A stretch of DNA of 64,000 bases, from the NCBI GenBank assembly GCA_021776825.1, contig JAJFFG010000107.1, forward strand, positions 44,038 through 108,037, in the 5' to 3' direction. Shown here piece after piece: positions 1 through 9,000 of this stretch; position 1 is the first letter of the stretch, and each line of letters starts with the position of its first letter. This DNA comes from Planctomycetota bacterium. Its GTDB lineage: Bacteria > Planctomycetota > JAJSAM01 > JAJVHW01. Made by a program: the position numbers and the translations under genes. Below the pieces are notes generated by a model. That model was given only the letters and a program-made list of their open reading frames with translations, made no database searches and was not told the origin of the DNA.

Positions 1-767
1 GGCGAGATCACCGCCGAGGGGGTGATTGGCGCCGGCCGCGTCGACGTGGAACTCTTGTTCCGGGCTCGGGCGCTCGGGCGCTCCGGGGCTCGCCGACGGA
101 CATTGACGGCCGCGACGCGCGAGTCTTCGCGCAGTTGGGTGCCGGGCAGCTGGAACTGCTGCACGAGGTCCAACTCGGCGACGAGCCGACCCAGGCGCAC
201 CGGTGCCCGCGGCGGGCCCGCGAGCGGATGGTCGAGCCGCGCGCGGGACTCGTCACGTCGGCGCGTTGGGATGGCGAACTCGCTCGGGTACCGAACTGCC
301 GCGCGGCTCGGCGGAGAGCTTCCACGTCCCGGTGCTCGACTTCGTGCCCGCGGCGCGGCGGCCTGCGCTCGCCGGTCTCCCCGCAGCGCCGCACAGTCGG
401 GCGAACTCACCGCTCTGGAGCGTTCTACGTTGGTCCCACGAGTTCGACTGACGGTGGCGGTCACGAGTCGCGGGTCGTACCGCGATTGCACACAGTCCGG
501 CCCGGCGGTCGGCGATCGACCGGCCGCCGATGTTCGTGCCCATCTCACGGGTATCGTCGGCCACTGAACGGAGCGAGGCCTGAGGGCGGCTCGCGAAGCA
601 TCGTCTCTTCTCAGCCAGGATTCTGAGAATTCGTGCGTCGATTTCGAAATCGTCTGCATCTAGGAGGTAGGGAGCACAACGTCGCCGCTGATGCGGGAGG
701 AACATGTCGGGGCCTCGCAGGCTTGACGGCATCGACTCGTTCTCCAATGGTGAAATGGAGAACTGAG

Positions 768-1622
768 ATGGGTCAGCCGAGGAAGCCCCTCGACGCGCGC
801 GTGACGATCATTGGATGGGCTCCCGAGTTGCCGGCGCCGGCCCACACTCGGGATGTGATCAGTGTCCGAGAGTTCCTCGTGAACGGCCTGCTGCCACGTG
901 ACGTCTTGGTTCTCGGAGACGGCGCGCTTGCCAAACTACGCCCAGATGCCGTGCGAGCGAGGGTCGGTCTCACTGGGGAGACGGTCGTCTTGGTACCCGT
1001 CCGCTGCGATCCGTGCTCGGTCGCCCGCTGGGGGGAAGCGCTCCTGGGACCGGCGGTGAGCCCCGAGGAACTCGAAGGCACTCTCGAGCGAATGGGTGCG
1101 AGCCCGGTACGCCTGACGCTCAGCGCGTGGTGCGGCGCTGCGGGGATCGACGCGAGCGAGGACGCGCTGCAGCTCTTGGCGTTGGTCCCCACTCTGAACC
1201 GACTTCGTGCCAGCGACTGGTGCAGGGCGCTCGATTGCTCTCGCGACGCGCTACTTCGACGCTGCCGGTCGCATCTCGGGCGCACGCCGCGGAGTCTCCT
1301 CTGGTCGTACGTCACAGCGAACGTCGAACGCCTTCGAGGACGCCGTTGGTCGTACGAGCGGATTGCCGAGGTCCTCGGCTACGCAGACGGCTCCTCGCTC
1401 GCGCGGGCGATCCGGTCGCGGCGCGACTGGGTCGCATCCCTGCAAACTGTATCGAATCGGCTCCCGCCTGCACTCGACACCGGCCGAGATCCCCCGCAGC
1501 GTTGCTTCGTGCCGAACTCGCGGACGCCCGACGACCGAACTGCACACGAGCGTGCCGGCTGGCAGCCGCAGCGGGCTTGTGCCGCCGACTCGTCGACACG
1601 CGCTGGCACGCGTTCGAGATGA
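768..1622 (+). CDS. AraC-family-like HTH regulator, possible
   Basis: ORF with ATG at 768; C-terminal half has an AraC-like double HTH pattern (CRALDCSRDALLRRCRSHLGRTPRSLLWSYVTANVERLRGRRWSYERIAEVLGYADGSSLARAIRSR). Confidence 0.6.
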   Translation: MGQPRKPLDARVTIIGWAPELPAPAHTRDVISVREFLVNGLLPRDVLVLGDGALAKLRPDAVRARVGLTGETVVLVPVRCDPCSVARWGEALLGPAVSPEELEGTLERMGASPVRLTLSAWCGAAGIDASEDALQLLALVPTLNRLRASDWCRALDCSRDALLRRCRSHLGRTPRSLLWSYVTANVERLRGRRWSYERIAEVLGYADGSSLARAIRSRRDWVASLQTVSNRLPPALDTGRDPPQRCFVPNSRTPDDRTAHERAGWQPQRACAADSSTRAGTRSR

Positions 1623-2317
1623 CGCCGCGGCCCCGCACGAACCGAGGACTGTGGTCGACCCGTCGAGAGGTCGCCGCCACCGCTGACTCGTTCGCGCTCA
1701 TCTGGAACCGGTCGCTGCTCTCAGCAGTCGACGCGAGCGGTCGGCTGATCCTGGACACCGTGTTCGGCGGAGACGAAGAACTCGTATCGCGTCGTGGCCC
1801 GAAAGACGCATCGCTGGTTCAGCTGTCGTCCGAACTCGAGCAGCGTGGGATCTCGCTGGCTCCAGGACGCCTCCGCCGCATGGTGAAGCAGCACCTGATC
1901 CTGCGGGACCTTAGGGAGGGAACACCCGACGTCGAACTCGCGTGGCTCACGCCGAGCCACCTGGACGAAGTTGCCGCCTTGCCGGCCCCGCGGAGGCGTG
2001 TCCTCCTCCTCGATGCCGAAGCGCACTGCGACTCCGTGGCCGCGCTACGCGAGCGAGTGCGATCCATCCGGCCTCCGCGTCGTCGTGCGAGGCGGACTCT
2101 TCCGGCCGTGGCGACCGAGCCCAACGGGAGTGTCGTCTCGCTCCGCCTCACGGAAGTCGAGGCCTGTGAGGAGGCGCTTCGCGCAGCAGTCGCCCAGGTA
2201 CCGCTCGACGCCTCCGGCGAGAGGGAACCGCGCATCCGCGCGCTCGGAGTCGCGATCAGGTTGCGTGAACTGAGCGAGCGCATCGAGCGCCGTCTCAGCG
2301 GTGACGCAAGCGACTGA
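1619..2317 (+). CDS. hypothetical protein, translationally coupled to the upstream regulator
   Basis: ATG at 1619 overlaps the TGA of the upstream ORF (ATGA); open to 2317. Confidence 0.5.
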   Translation: MTPRPRTNRGLWSTRREVAATADSFALIWNRSLLSAVDASGRLILDTVFGGDEELVSRRGPKDASLVQLSSELEQRGISLAPGRLRRMVKQHLILRDLREGTPDVELAWLTPSHLDEVAALPAPRRRVLLLDAEAHCDSVAALRERVRSIRPPRRRARRTLPAVATEPNGSVVSLRLTEVEACEEALRAAVAQVPLDASGEREPRIRALGVAIRLRELSERIERRLSGDASD

Positions 2318-2347
2318 CGCCTGATCGGGCGCACCGCGGTTGGTCGG

Positions 2348-2388
2348 GAGATCTTCCGACGTCGGAAGATCTCGCGGCCGACGGCCGC
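2348..2388. terminator. two abutting palindromes between convergent genes (candidate bidirectional terminator or protein-binding site)
   Basis: 26-bp perfect palindrome GAGATCTTCCGACGTCGGAAGATCTC (2348-2373) followed directly by GCGGCCG-A-CGGCCGC (2374-2388). Confidence 0.5.
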
Positions 2389-2401
2389 TCGCGCAACGCA
2401 G

Positions 2402-2761
2402 TTAGCGCAGGATGCCCTCGGCCCACGTGCTGCAGATCGCCAGGGTTCCGGTGAGGCGGACGCGCACACGGAACCAGCGCAGCCGGAACGCGAAGTTGAC
2501 GAGGAACGTCTGGTCCTCGCCCGGGTCGATGGCTCGCGCTACAGAGCTCTGCGGATGCCATTCCTCGGCGTCGAGGGACTCTTCGAAGTACGCGCTGTAG
2601 GTCGGGTCGGGGTCAGTGGATTGAACCTCACCGCGCCAGAGCACCATCTGGGCGGTGCCGAAGCGGGAGACGTCGACCGGCAACGTCGTGAAGTCGGTGG
2701 CCCCGCCGACGAGCGTTGTGAAGCGCGGGAACAGGATCAAGTTGGACTCGGCGCCTGCCAT
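2402..2761 (-). CDS. small 'LIPRYT' family protein, paralog 1
   Basis: 119 aa; shares ILFPRFTTLVGG, WRGE, RLRWFRVRVRLTG and the terminal W-x-GxxR pattern with three neighbouring ORFs. Confidence 0.75.
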   Translation of the reverse strand: MAGAESNLILFPRFTTLVGGATDFTTLPVDVSRFGTAQMVLWRGEVQSTDPDPTYSAYFEESLDAEEWHPQSSVARAIDPGEDQTFLVNFAFRLRWFRVRVRLTGTLAICSTWAEGILR

Positions 2762-2978
2762 GCCGGGGCTCCTTGGGTCGTGACCTCAGACGGGCGGACG
2801 GTAGTGCGCGCGCGGCATGGGTGTCAACGCGACCTGGCACTTGTGACTCACGGTGCACGATGCGGCAACCCCGTCTTGGCAGGTCGGGTTGTGCGCACTT
2901 GCGGCGCGTCCTACGCTCCCCGCCCCTCACGTGAGGGAGTTGACTGCGCGACGCGAGATGAACGGGGAGGAGGTCACG

Positions 2979-3335
2979 ATGGCGGAGATCACCGAACGTC
3001 TCGTTCTTGTGCCGCGCTTCACGACGCTCGGGGCAACCGGCGTCTTCTACTTCAAGCCCATCAACGTGCGCGCCTACTACGCGGCGAACGTCACGGCGTG
3101 GCGGGGGCGACCGCGTGGAACGTCGGTCGATCTAACGATCGACATGCAGGCGTCGTACGACCTCGTCAACTGGGATGACTGGGGCGGCTCGCTCGACCCG
3201 AGCGCCGACGACGAGCAGACCGAGCTTCTCACGATCGACCGCGAGTGGTTGCGCGTGAGGGTCACGATCACGGGCAGCGACTCGGTCGCCAACACCATCT
3301 GGGTGGTTGGCGAGTTCACGGCGCGCGAGAACTAG
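2979..3335 (+). CDS. small 'LIPRYT' family protein, paralog 2
   Basis: ATG at 2979 preceded by ggggaggagg; LVLVPRFTTLGATG, WRGR, REWLRVRVTITG motifs. Confidence 0.75.
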   Translation: MAEITERLVLVPRFTTLGATGVFYFKPINVRAYYAANVTAWRGRPRGTSVDLTIDMQASYDLVNWDDWGGSLDPSADDEQTELLTIDREWLRVRVTITGSDSVANTIWVVGEFTAREN

Positions 3336-3357
3336 AGCAGAACGAGGAGGAGCGGTG

Positions 3358-3747
3358 ATGCGTGGCGAGAGCAGCCTGATCGACGGGACCGGCCGGAGTG
3401 CCAATCGCGCAGAGGTGACCGACCGCTCAGCGCTAACGGTCGAGGCGAAGCCTAGCCCCGCCACCACGTCGATCGTGAACGACACCGTCGGCGTGACGTC
3501 GCAGAAGCTGTTCTCGCTCGACGAGTTCAACGCCAACGCACTGCAACTTCAGAATCAGAGTGGCACCAACGCCCTGTACATCCGCTTCGGAACCACAGCG
3601 GCGACGAACACCGATTGGATGATCCCGCCGGGCGGCACATACCAACTCCCTGGCGGAGTGCGCTGGGAGGGCCAGGTCCAGGCGATTTCGGCAGGAGCCG
3701 GCACGCCCGTGACCGCCATCATCTGGCGCGGCGAAGACGAGGACTGA
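3358..3747 (+). CDS. hypothetical protein in the same small-protein cluster (probable beta-rich)
   Basis: ATG at 3358 preceded by aggaggagcg; NANALQLQNQSGTNALYIRFG...PPGGTYQLPGG. Confidence 0.65.
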   Translation: MRGESSLIDGTGRSANRAEVTDRSALTVEAKPSPATTSIVNDTVGVTSQKLFSLDEFNANALQLQNQSGTNALYIRFGTTAATNTDWMIPPGGTYQLPGGVRWEGQVQAISAGAGTPVTAIIWRGEDED

Positions 3748-3797
3748 TCGCGTGCTCCACCAGACCGGGACTGCCCGCACGATGAACGGAGGCTCCC

Positions 3798-4175
3798 ATG
3801 AAGGGTGAGATGGTTCCCCTGATCCTGATTCCGCGCTACACGACGTACGTCGGCAATCAGGACGAGGGCTTCCCGAGCGTCCCGATGGAGATGACCGCGT
3901 ACGAAGACGGCGAGGTCGTCTTCTGGCGTGGTGAGCTCCTTACATCTGGCGGAGTGACGCCGGACGTGCGCTTCCACTTGGAAGCATCGATGGATGCCGT
4001 CGCGTGGACGCCCATCAGCACCGGTGCGACCGGCATGCCGATCCCGGCCAAGACTCCCGTCAGTGTCGGGGTCGGCTTCTCGAAGAAGTGGTTCCGCGTG
4101 CGCACCGTCCTCTACGGCAACGAGGCCACCGTGAGCTGCTGGGCCATCGGTCAAGTCAACACGCGCGTCACCTGA
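3798..4175 (+). CDS. small 'LIPRYT' family protein, paralog 3
   Basis: LILIPRYTTYVGN, VVFWRGELL, KKWFRVRTVLYG, CWAIGQVNTR. Confidence 0.75.
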   Translation: MKGEMVPLILIPRYTTYVGNQDEGFPSVPMEMTAYEDGEVVFWRGELLTSGGVTPDVRFHLEASMDAVAWTPISTGATGMPIPAKTPVSVGVGFSKKWFRVRTVLYGNEATVSCWAIGQVNTRVT

Positions 4176-4257
4176 CGAGTTCCAAGCGATTGCGTCGCAG
4201 AGAGCGGCGCGACCGCACACCCACGATCCCCCACGACCCACACCTCCGGAGGCTGCG

Positions 4258-4626
4258 ATGGCAGGCGAGTTCGTTCCCCTTGTGATGATTCCCCGATACA
4301 CGTCCCTGATCGGCCAGCCCACTGGCGGCTTCACGACGATTGGCATGGATACGTCGGACTACTCGAAGGCGTACGTCAACACGTTCATGGGCCCGCTCGC
4401 GGGCGCGAGCGGCGCGGTCACGATCGCATTCCAGGAGTCGACGGACCAGACCAACTGGACGACGTGCTCCGGCGTGAGTGACACCGAGGACCTGACCGAG
4501 AACGGCGAGGTGCAGTACACGCCATCGCTGTCGAAGCGTTGGTTCCGTCTGCGCGTCACGTACGCAAGCAGTAGCAACTCGGCGACGTTCTGGTCGATGG
4601 GCTACCTCGAGCGGCGCGAGTCCTGA
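4258..4626 (+). CDS. small 'LIPRYT' family protein, paralog 4
   Basis: LVMIPRYTSLIGQ, KRWFRLRVTYAS, FWSMGYLERRES. Confidence 0.75.
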   Translation: MAGEFVPLVMIPRYTSLIGQPTGGFTTIGMDTSDYSKAYVNTFMGPLAGASGAVTIAFQESTDQTNWTTCSGVSDTEDLTENGEVQYTPSLSKRWFRLRVTYASSSNSATFWSMGYLERRES

Positions 4627-4710
4627 CCGACTGATCTGCTGGTCGATCCAAGCTGAGCACCGGCCGCATCGCTGGAACTCGGCCTCACGCCAAGACTCGA
4701 AAGGCGAGGT

Positions 4711-5979
4711 GTGCCTCCTCCCATTGCTCCGACGACTCTGCTCGCACCTCCTGGCTCGGTCGTACCGCTTGGGGATGTCGAGTCGATTTCGGTACGCGCC
4801 GGTGGCGACATCCAGGCCGGCGACTTGTCGATCGGCGGGAAGGGCGGAGGCGGCGATGGTGCCGCGCCGAGTGAGGACACCGCCGAGACGCCGCCCCAGG
4901 CGAGCGGGGGCTTCTCGGCCGCGGGCCCGGGCGCGCACAGCACCAACGGCGCCGGCACCGCGTCGAGCGGAGATGCGGGGCAGAGCGGTGGCATCGGAGG
5001 TGACGGCGGTCCCGGACGCGCCGGAGCTGCTGGCAGCGTGGGCGGGGCTGGGGCGGCTGGCGGACCACCCGGTTCTCCCACGACGAAGAGCGCGAAGCCG
5101 AGCAGCGCGCCCGCCGGGGACGACGGGCTGAAGGCGGCCGGTTCCGATGCGACGACCTCCGATGCGACGCCGGAGGACTCGGCTGGGTGCGAGGGCTGCG
5201 ACTGCAAGTGCGTCCCCGTCGCCGTTACGCCAGCGGAGACCACGCCTACCGAGCCGTTTGACTTCCCAAGGGCCGAGCATCGTCGCAGCGCGATTACACC
5301 GGTCGAGACGGTTCTCGTGGCGGTGGCGGAGGACACGCATCCGGGGCTCGTGGAGCGAACCGACGCGCCGGGTCGGCCCGCGCGCATCGCTCAGCTCAGC
5401 AATGCAATCCTCACAGCGACCGCCCCCGCCTCGTCGCCGATGCAACTCGCTCTCACGTCGCCCGCATCCGGCGGTTGGTTCGGCAGCCCCGCGGTCGCGG
5501 ACGCCATTGACGCCGGACTCGGATCGTCTCCTGGCGGAGTGATCGTTGGCGGTGGTCTCATCCCGGCTGGAGGGCATGCCGCGGATGGCAAGCGGCGCTC
5601 GAATGGTCCGCTCGGCGGCGGGACACCAATCGGCGGTGGGGCACCCATCGGTGGCGGTGGCGGCGACGACGAGGACGAGGAGGGCGGAGGCGGCGGTGGC
5701 AAGGGCGGCCTGGGAGGCGGGCCAGTGTTCGACGGCGATGCTGGGTCGCCGTCACGGGCCGTCGCGTCGAGCCGACCTGGCCTGCAGCTCGATCGCAGTC
5801 GTGCGCCGAGTCCCTCGGTAGCCGCCGGGTCGCCCGCGCGAGCCGCGCCGGTCCGAGGCGCCACCGGTAACGCTGCTCGACCTATGCGACCGAGGAGCGT
5901 GGTATTCTCTGATGATGCGGTCGCGAGGGGGACCTTCCGACGCTACCGAACAACGCGCGAGATGATGGGACTCCCGTGA
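4711..5979 (+). CDS. Gly/Ala-rich low-complexity protein with a Cys cluster
   Basis: GTG start preceded by aaggcgagg; collagen-like GGxG tracts; EGCEGCDCKC-type cysteine cluster. Confidence 0.55.
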   Translation: MPPPIAPTTLLAPPGSVVPLGDVESISVRAGGDIQAGDLSIGGKGGGGDGAAPSEDTAETPPQASGGFSAAGPGAHSTNGAGTASSGDAGQSGGIGGDGGPGRAGAAGSVGGAGAAGGPPGSPTTKSAKPSSAPAGDDGLKAAGSDATTSDATPEDSAGCEGCDCKCVPVAVTPAETTPTEPFDFPRAEHRRSAITPVETVLVAVAEDTHPGLVERTDAPGRPARIAQLSNAILTATAPASSPMQLALTSPASGGWFGSPAVADAIDAGLGSSPGGVIVGGGLIPAGGHAADGKRRSNGPLGGGTPIGGGAPIGGGGGDDEDEEGGGGGGKGGLGGGPVFDGDAGSPSRAVASSRPGLQLDRSRAPSPSVAAGSPARAAPVRGATGNAARPMRPRSVVFSDDAVARGTFRRYRTTREMMGLP

Positions 5980-6093
5980 CCCACCACGCCATTCGGTGCC
6001 CGTGCGGCACAAGAGTCCGGATTCAGACACACTGACATCACTCGCTCGCCGTTCCCGGCACACGATCTGCCCCTCCCCCTGAGCCAGGCCGGA

Positions 6094-9000
6094 GTGGCGC
6101 CGGCAGGACTGCTCCACCGCGTCTCAGCGACGGCATCCGCACCCAGCAACGCGCTGCGGGGCCTCGGAGCGAGCACCCAGGTCGAGGACGCGCAGACCCT
6201 CTCGCTCGCGCCACTGATCGACATCGAACCGGTGCGCCCGCCGTCCCCGCCACCGCCCGGATCCTCTGCGGCGGGACTGAGTATCCCGTTCGGCGACTCG
6301 CCCGTGGCAAACGCGCGCTTCGATGCGGGCTTCGAACTCCCCGCCTCGACGGGGAAACTCCGTCAGCTTGCGCCGATGCGATCCGTCGTCCCGTCGAGGT
6401 CGTCGACGCTCGGCGCGGAGATTCAGCGATTGATGGGAGGCCGCCGACCCGGCGAGGTGGCGGTCCCCGCCGTCGGGTCTCACTCGCCGGCGGGCGCCGC
6501 CGGATCGCCACAGTCTGCAGCGTTCGGGGATTCCCCGACTCCGAGTGCGCGACTTGACTCCGGGTTCTCACTCCCCGCCCCGACTGGGAAGCTCCGACAG
6601 CTCGCGCCCACGCGGTCGATCGGGACCTCACGCTCTGCTGCGCTCGGCGCCGAGCTACAGAGGCTCACGGGCGGTCGACAGCCCGGCGACGTCCGTGTCT
6701 CCGCCCCGACGCATGGTGGCGTCGCGCGCCCGACCGCCTCGCCAGGCAGCCGGCCCTCGGCTGGATCGACCGCAGGCGCGCCGTCCACCGATCCACTCTC
6801 AGGGATTCGCGGGAGGGGCGGAGCGGCGTCCGCGAGCCCAACGGGTTCCGGAGCGTCATCTGCGAGCCGACTCGCGGGAGCCCTGGGCGCCCTGGGCGCG
6901 CCGGCGTTCGCCGGACGCGCTGGAGGCAAGGGCGGCGGCGGGACCAGCGACTTCAACAAACTCGTCCACGGTCTCGCCAATCAACTCGAGGGCAAGAACT
7001 TCGGAGATGGCATGCCATCCAAGTTCACTCTCATCCGCGATCCTGACACGAGCGCTGATCCTGATAACCCAATGCCGCTGGAGGACAGCGTACGCGGCAG
7101 CCTGGGGGAACAGGGTGTGAAGCGCGCCCACGAGGCAGCGCAGCGCGCGGTGACCGAGCGAGAGCGAAACGCTCGGCGGTCCGAACGGCGCGCCGAGAGG
7201 CGTGGTCCGGCGTGGAGAAGACGCGACGCGCGGAACCGGAGGAGTGACGCGCGGAAACGGGCACGCAGACGCTCCCTGCTGTCGCCAACCAATCGCCGCG
7301 CCGTCGGACGCGAGAACGGTCGAGCTACTCAGAGCGCGGCGCTCAAGAAGATTGCCGATCTGACTGCGCCGCCGCCGCCGCCGACGTCCTCACGACCGCC
7401 GCTGCCTAAGCCGCGTCGCGGCACCTCTGCGTACGTCTTCGGTCGGCACGGCCCCAAGCCCCTGTCGATCGGCTCGCGCGCTGATCCCGATGATGCCTCC
7501 GCCGGCGGGAAGAAAAAGCCCAGCGACTCGGATCGCCGCAAGAAGCGAACCGTCCTGGGCGGGCAAATCAAGGACGGCAAGGCGCAGACGAAGAAGGCGA
7601 TTGCCGCCGCCACACAGATGATCAAGGGTCTGAAGACGGAGATCAAGAACACAGACGACCGGGATAAGAAGCGCCAACTCGAGCAAGAGGTGAAGGGCCT
7701 TGAGAGCACAGTCGACAAACTCAAGGACGCGGGTGACACGTACCACGACGCCGAGAACAAGCGAGTTCCCGGCCTGATCGATGGTGAGGACGGGGCTGAG
7801 GCGAAGACCGGCGAAGCGGATAAGGCGCTTGCCGAGGCGACTGCTCTACTGGCGTTCTACGCGTACCTCAAGCAGGAGGTTCCCAGTCCACCTTTCTTCT
7901 TTCCCCCCATGTTCGGCGGCCTCCAGTTGGGCGAGTGGGCCCTTCGGATGTGGAGGCTGTGGCTGCAGGCGACGGGCGTTGTCGAGACGGTGTCGTCAAA
8001 CATCACGCCGGAGGAACTGCCCGGGCCGCTTCTCAACCTCCTCGGAGATTTGGGCGTCGTGCCGGCGGGCACTGATGGTTCCGAGCCCGACGTTGCCGCC
8101 GGCTGCGAGCATTGCAAGCGGCCTGACTCGTGCCCGAAGCCTCACAAGTGGGTGTGCACGAAGACCGACCGGAAGGAGGACCCCGAGAAGAAGAAAGAGA
8201 AGTTGAAGAAGAAGAAGAAGAAGAAGGACGGGGGGGGGGGCGGTGACCCGAGCGGAGGTGGAGGCAATCGAACAGATGGATCGGTAGCGGGCATCGACAG
8301 CGGCAAGACGAACTCCGCCCAGCGAGCAAGTGACGAATCCACCGAGACGTCCGAGGAACGCATCGCGAGAGTTGCGCGCGATCTTCTGTCGCGAGCGTCC
8401 AGCCTAGACTCAGCGATCGCCGACACGATCGCCGCTACGGCAGGAAACGCGCCGAACGAGGCTCCCTCCCTCTCTGAGCTAGCGCGTGCTGTCGTCAAGC
8501 GGTCCCTGCAGCGACTCCCAGAAAACCTCCAAGCACTCTTCAGCGACAAGCTTCTGCGGGAGTTGACAAAGAGGCCGGAGATCCGCCTTCGCATCCTCCG
8601 AGTTCTCGACGACGCCGACCGCATCTCCCTGCGAGATGAATGGATGGTGAGTGAACTGAGTGAACTTCTTGAGCGTGGCAGAGAGATTGATGCGCTTGAG
8701 ATGGCCGGACTGTTCGCACACGAACTTGTGACGCGCTCTCTCAAGCTCGAAGTGGCGGAACTCGAGGTCGCAGCGGAGGTGCTTGAGACGGTGCTGGAGT
8801 CCGCCGGGCTGCCCCCAGCGCGCCGACTTGCCGCCGCCTATGGAGCCAACGATGACCCGCTCGACCGGGTGCTGGGCGCAGCGAGTCTAGTCAAGGCAGG
8901 TCTATCGTCGCGCTTCGGAGAGAGATCGTCGGGCAGGGCTGGCGAACTCGTGACCTCGGCGCTCGTGAATGCGGTCGTCGAGTTCTCGAACGCCGCCGAT

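Noticed and set aside
1-640. Several overlapping ORFs in all frames
   Set aside because: Arg/Ala/Ser-rich products typical of random high-GC frames; none has recognisable motifs.
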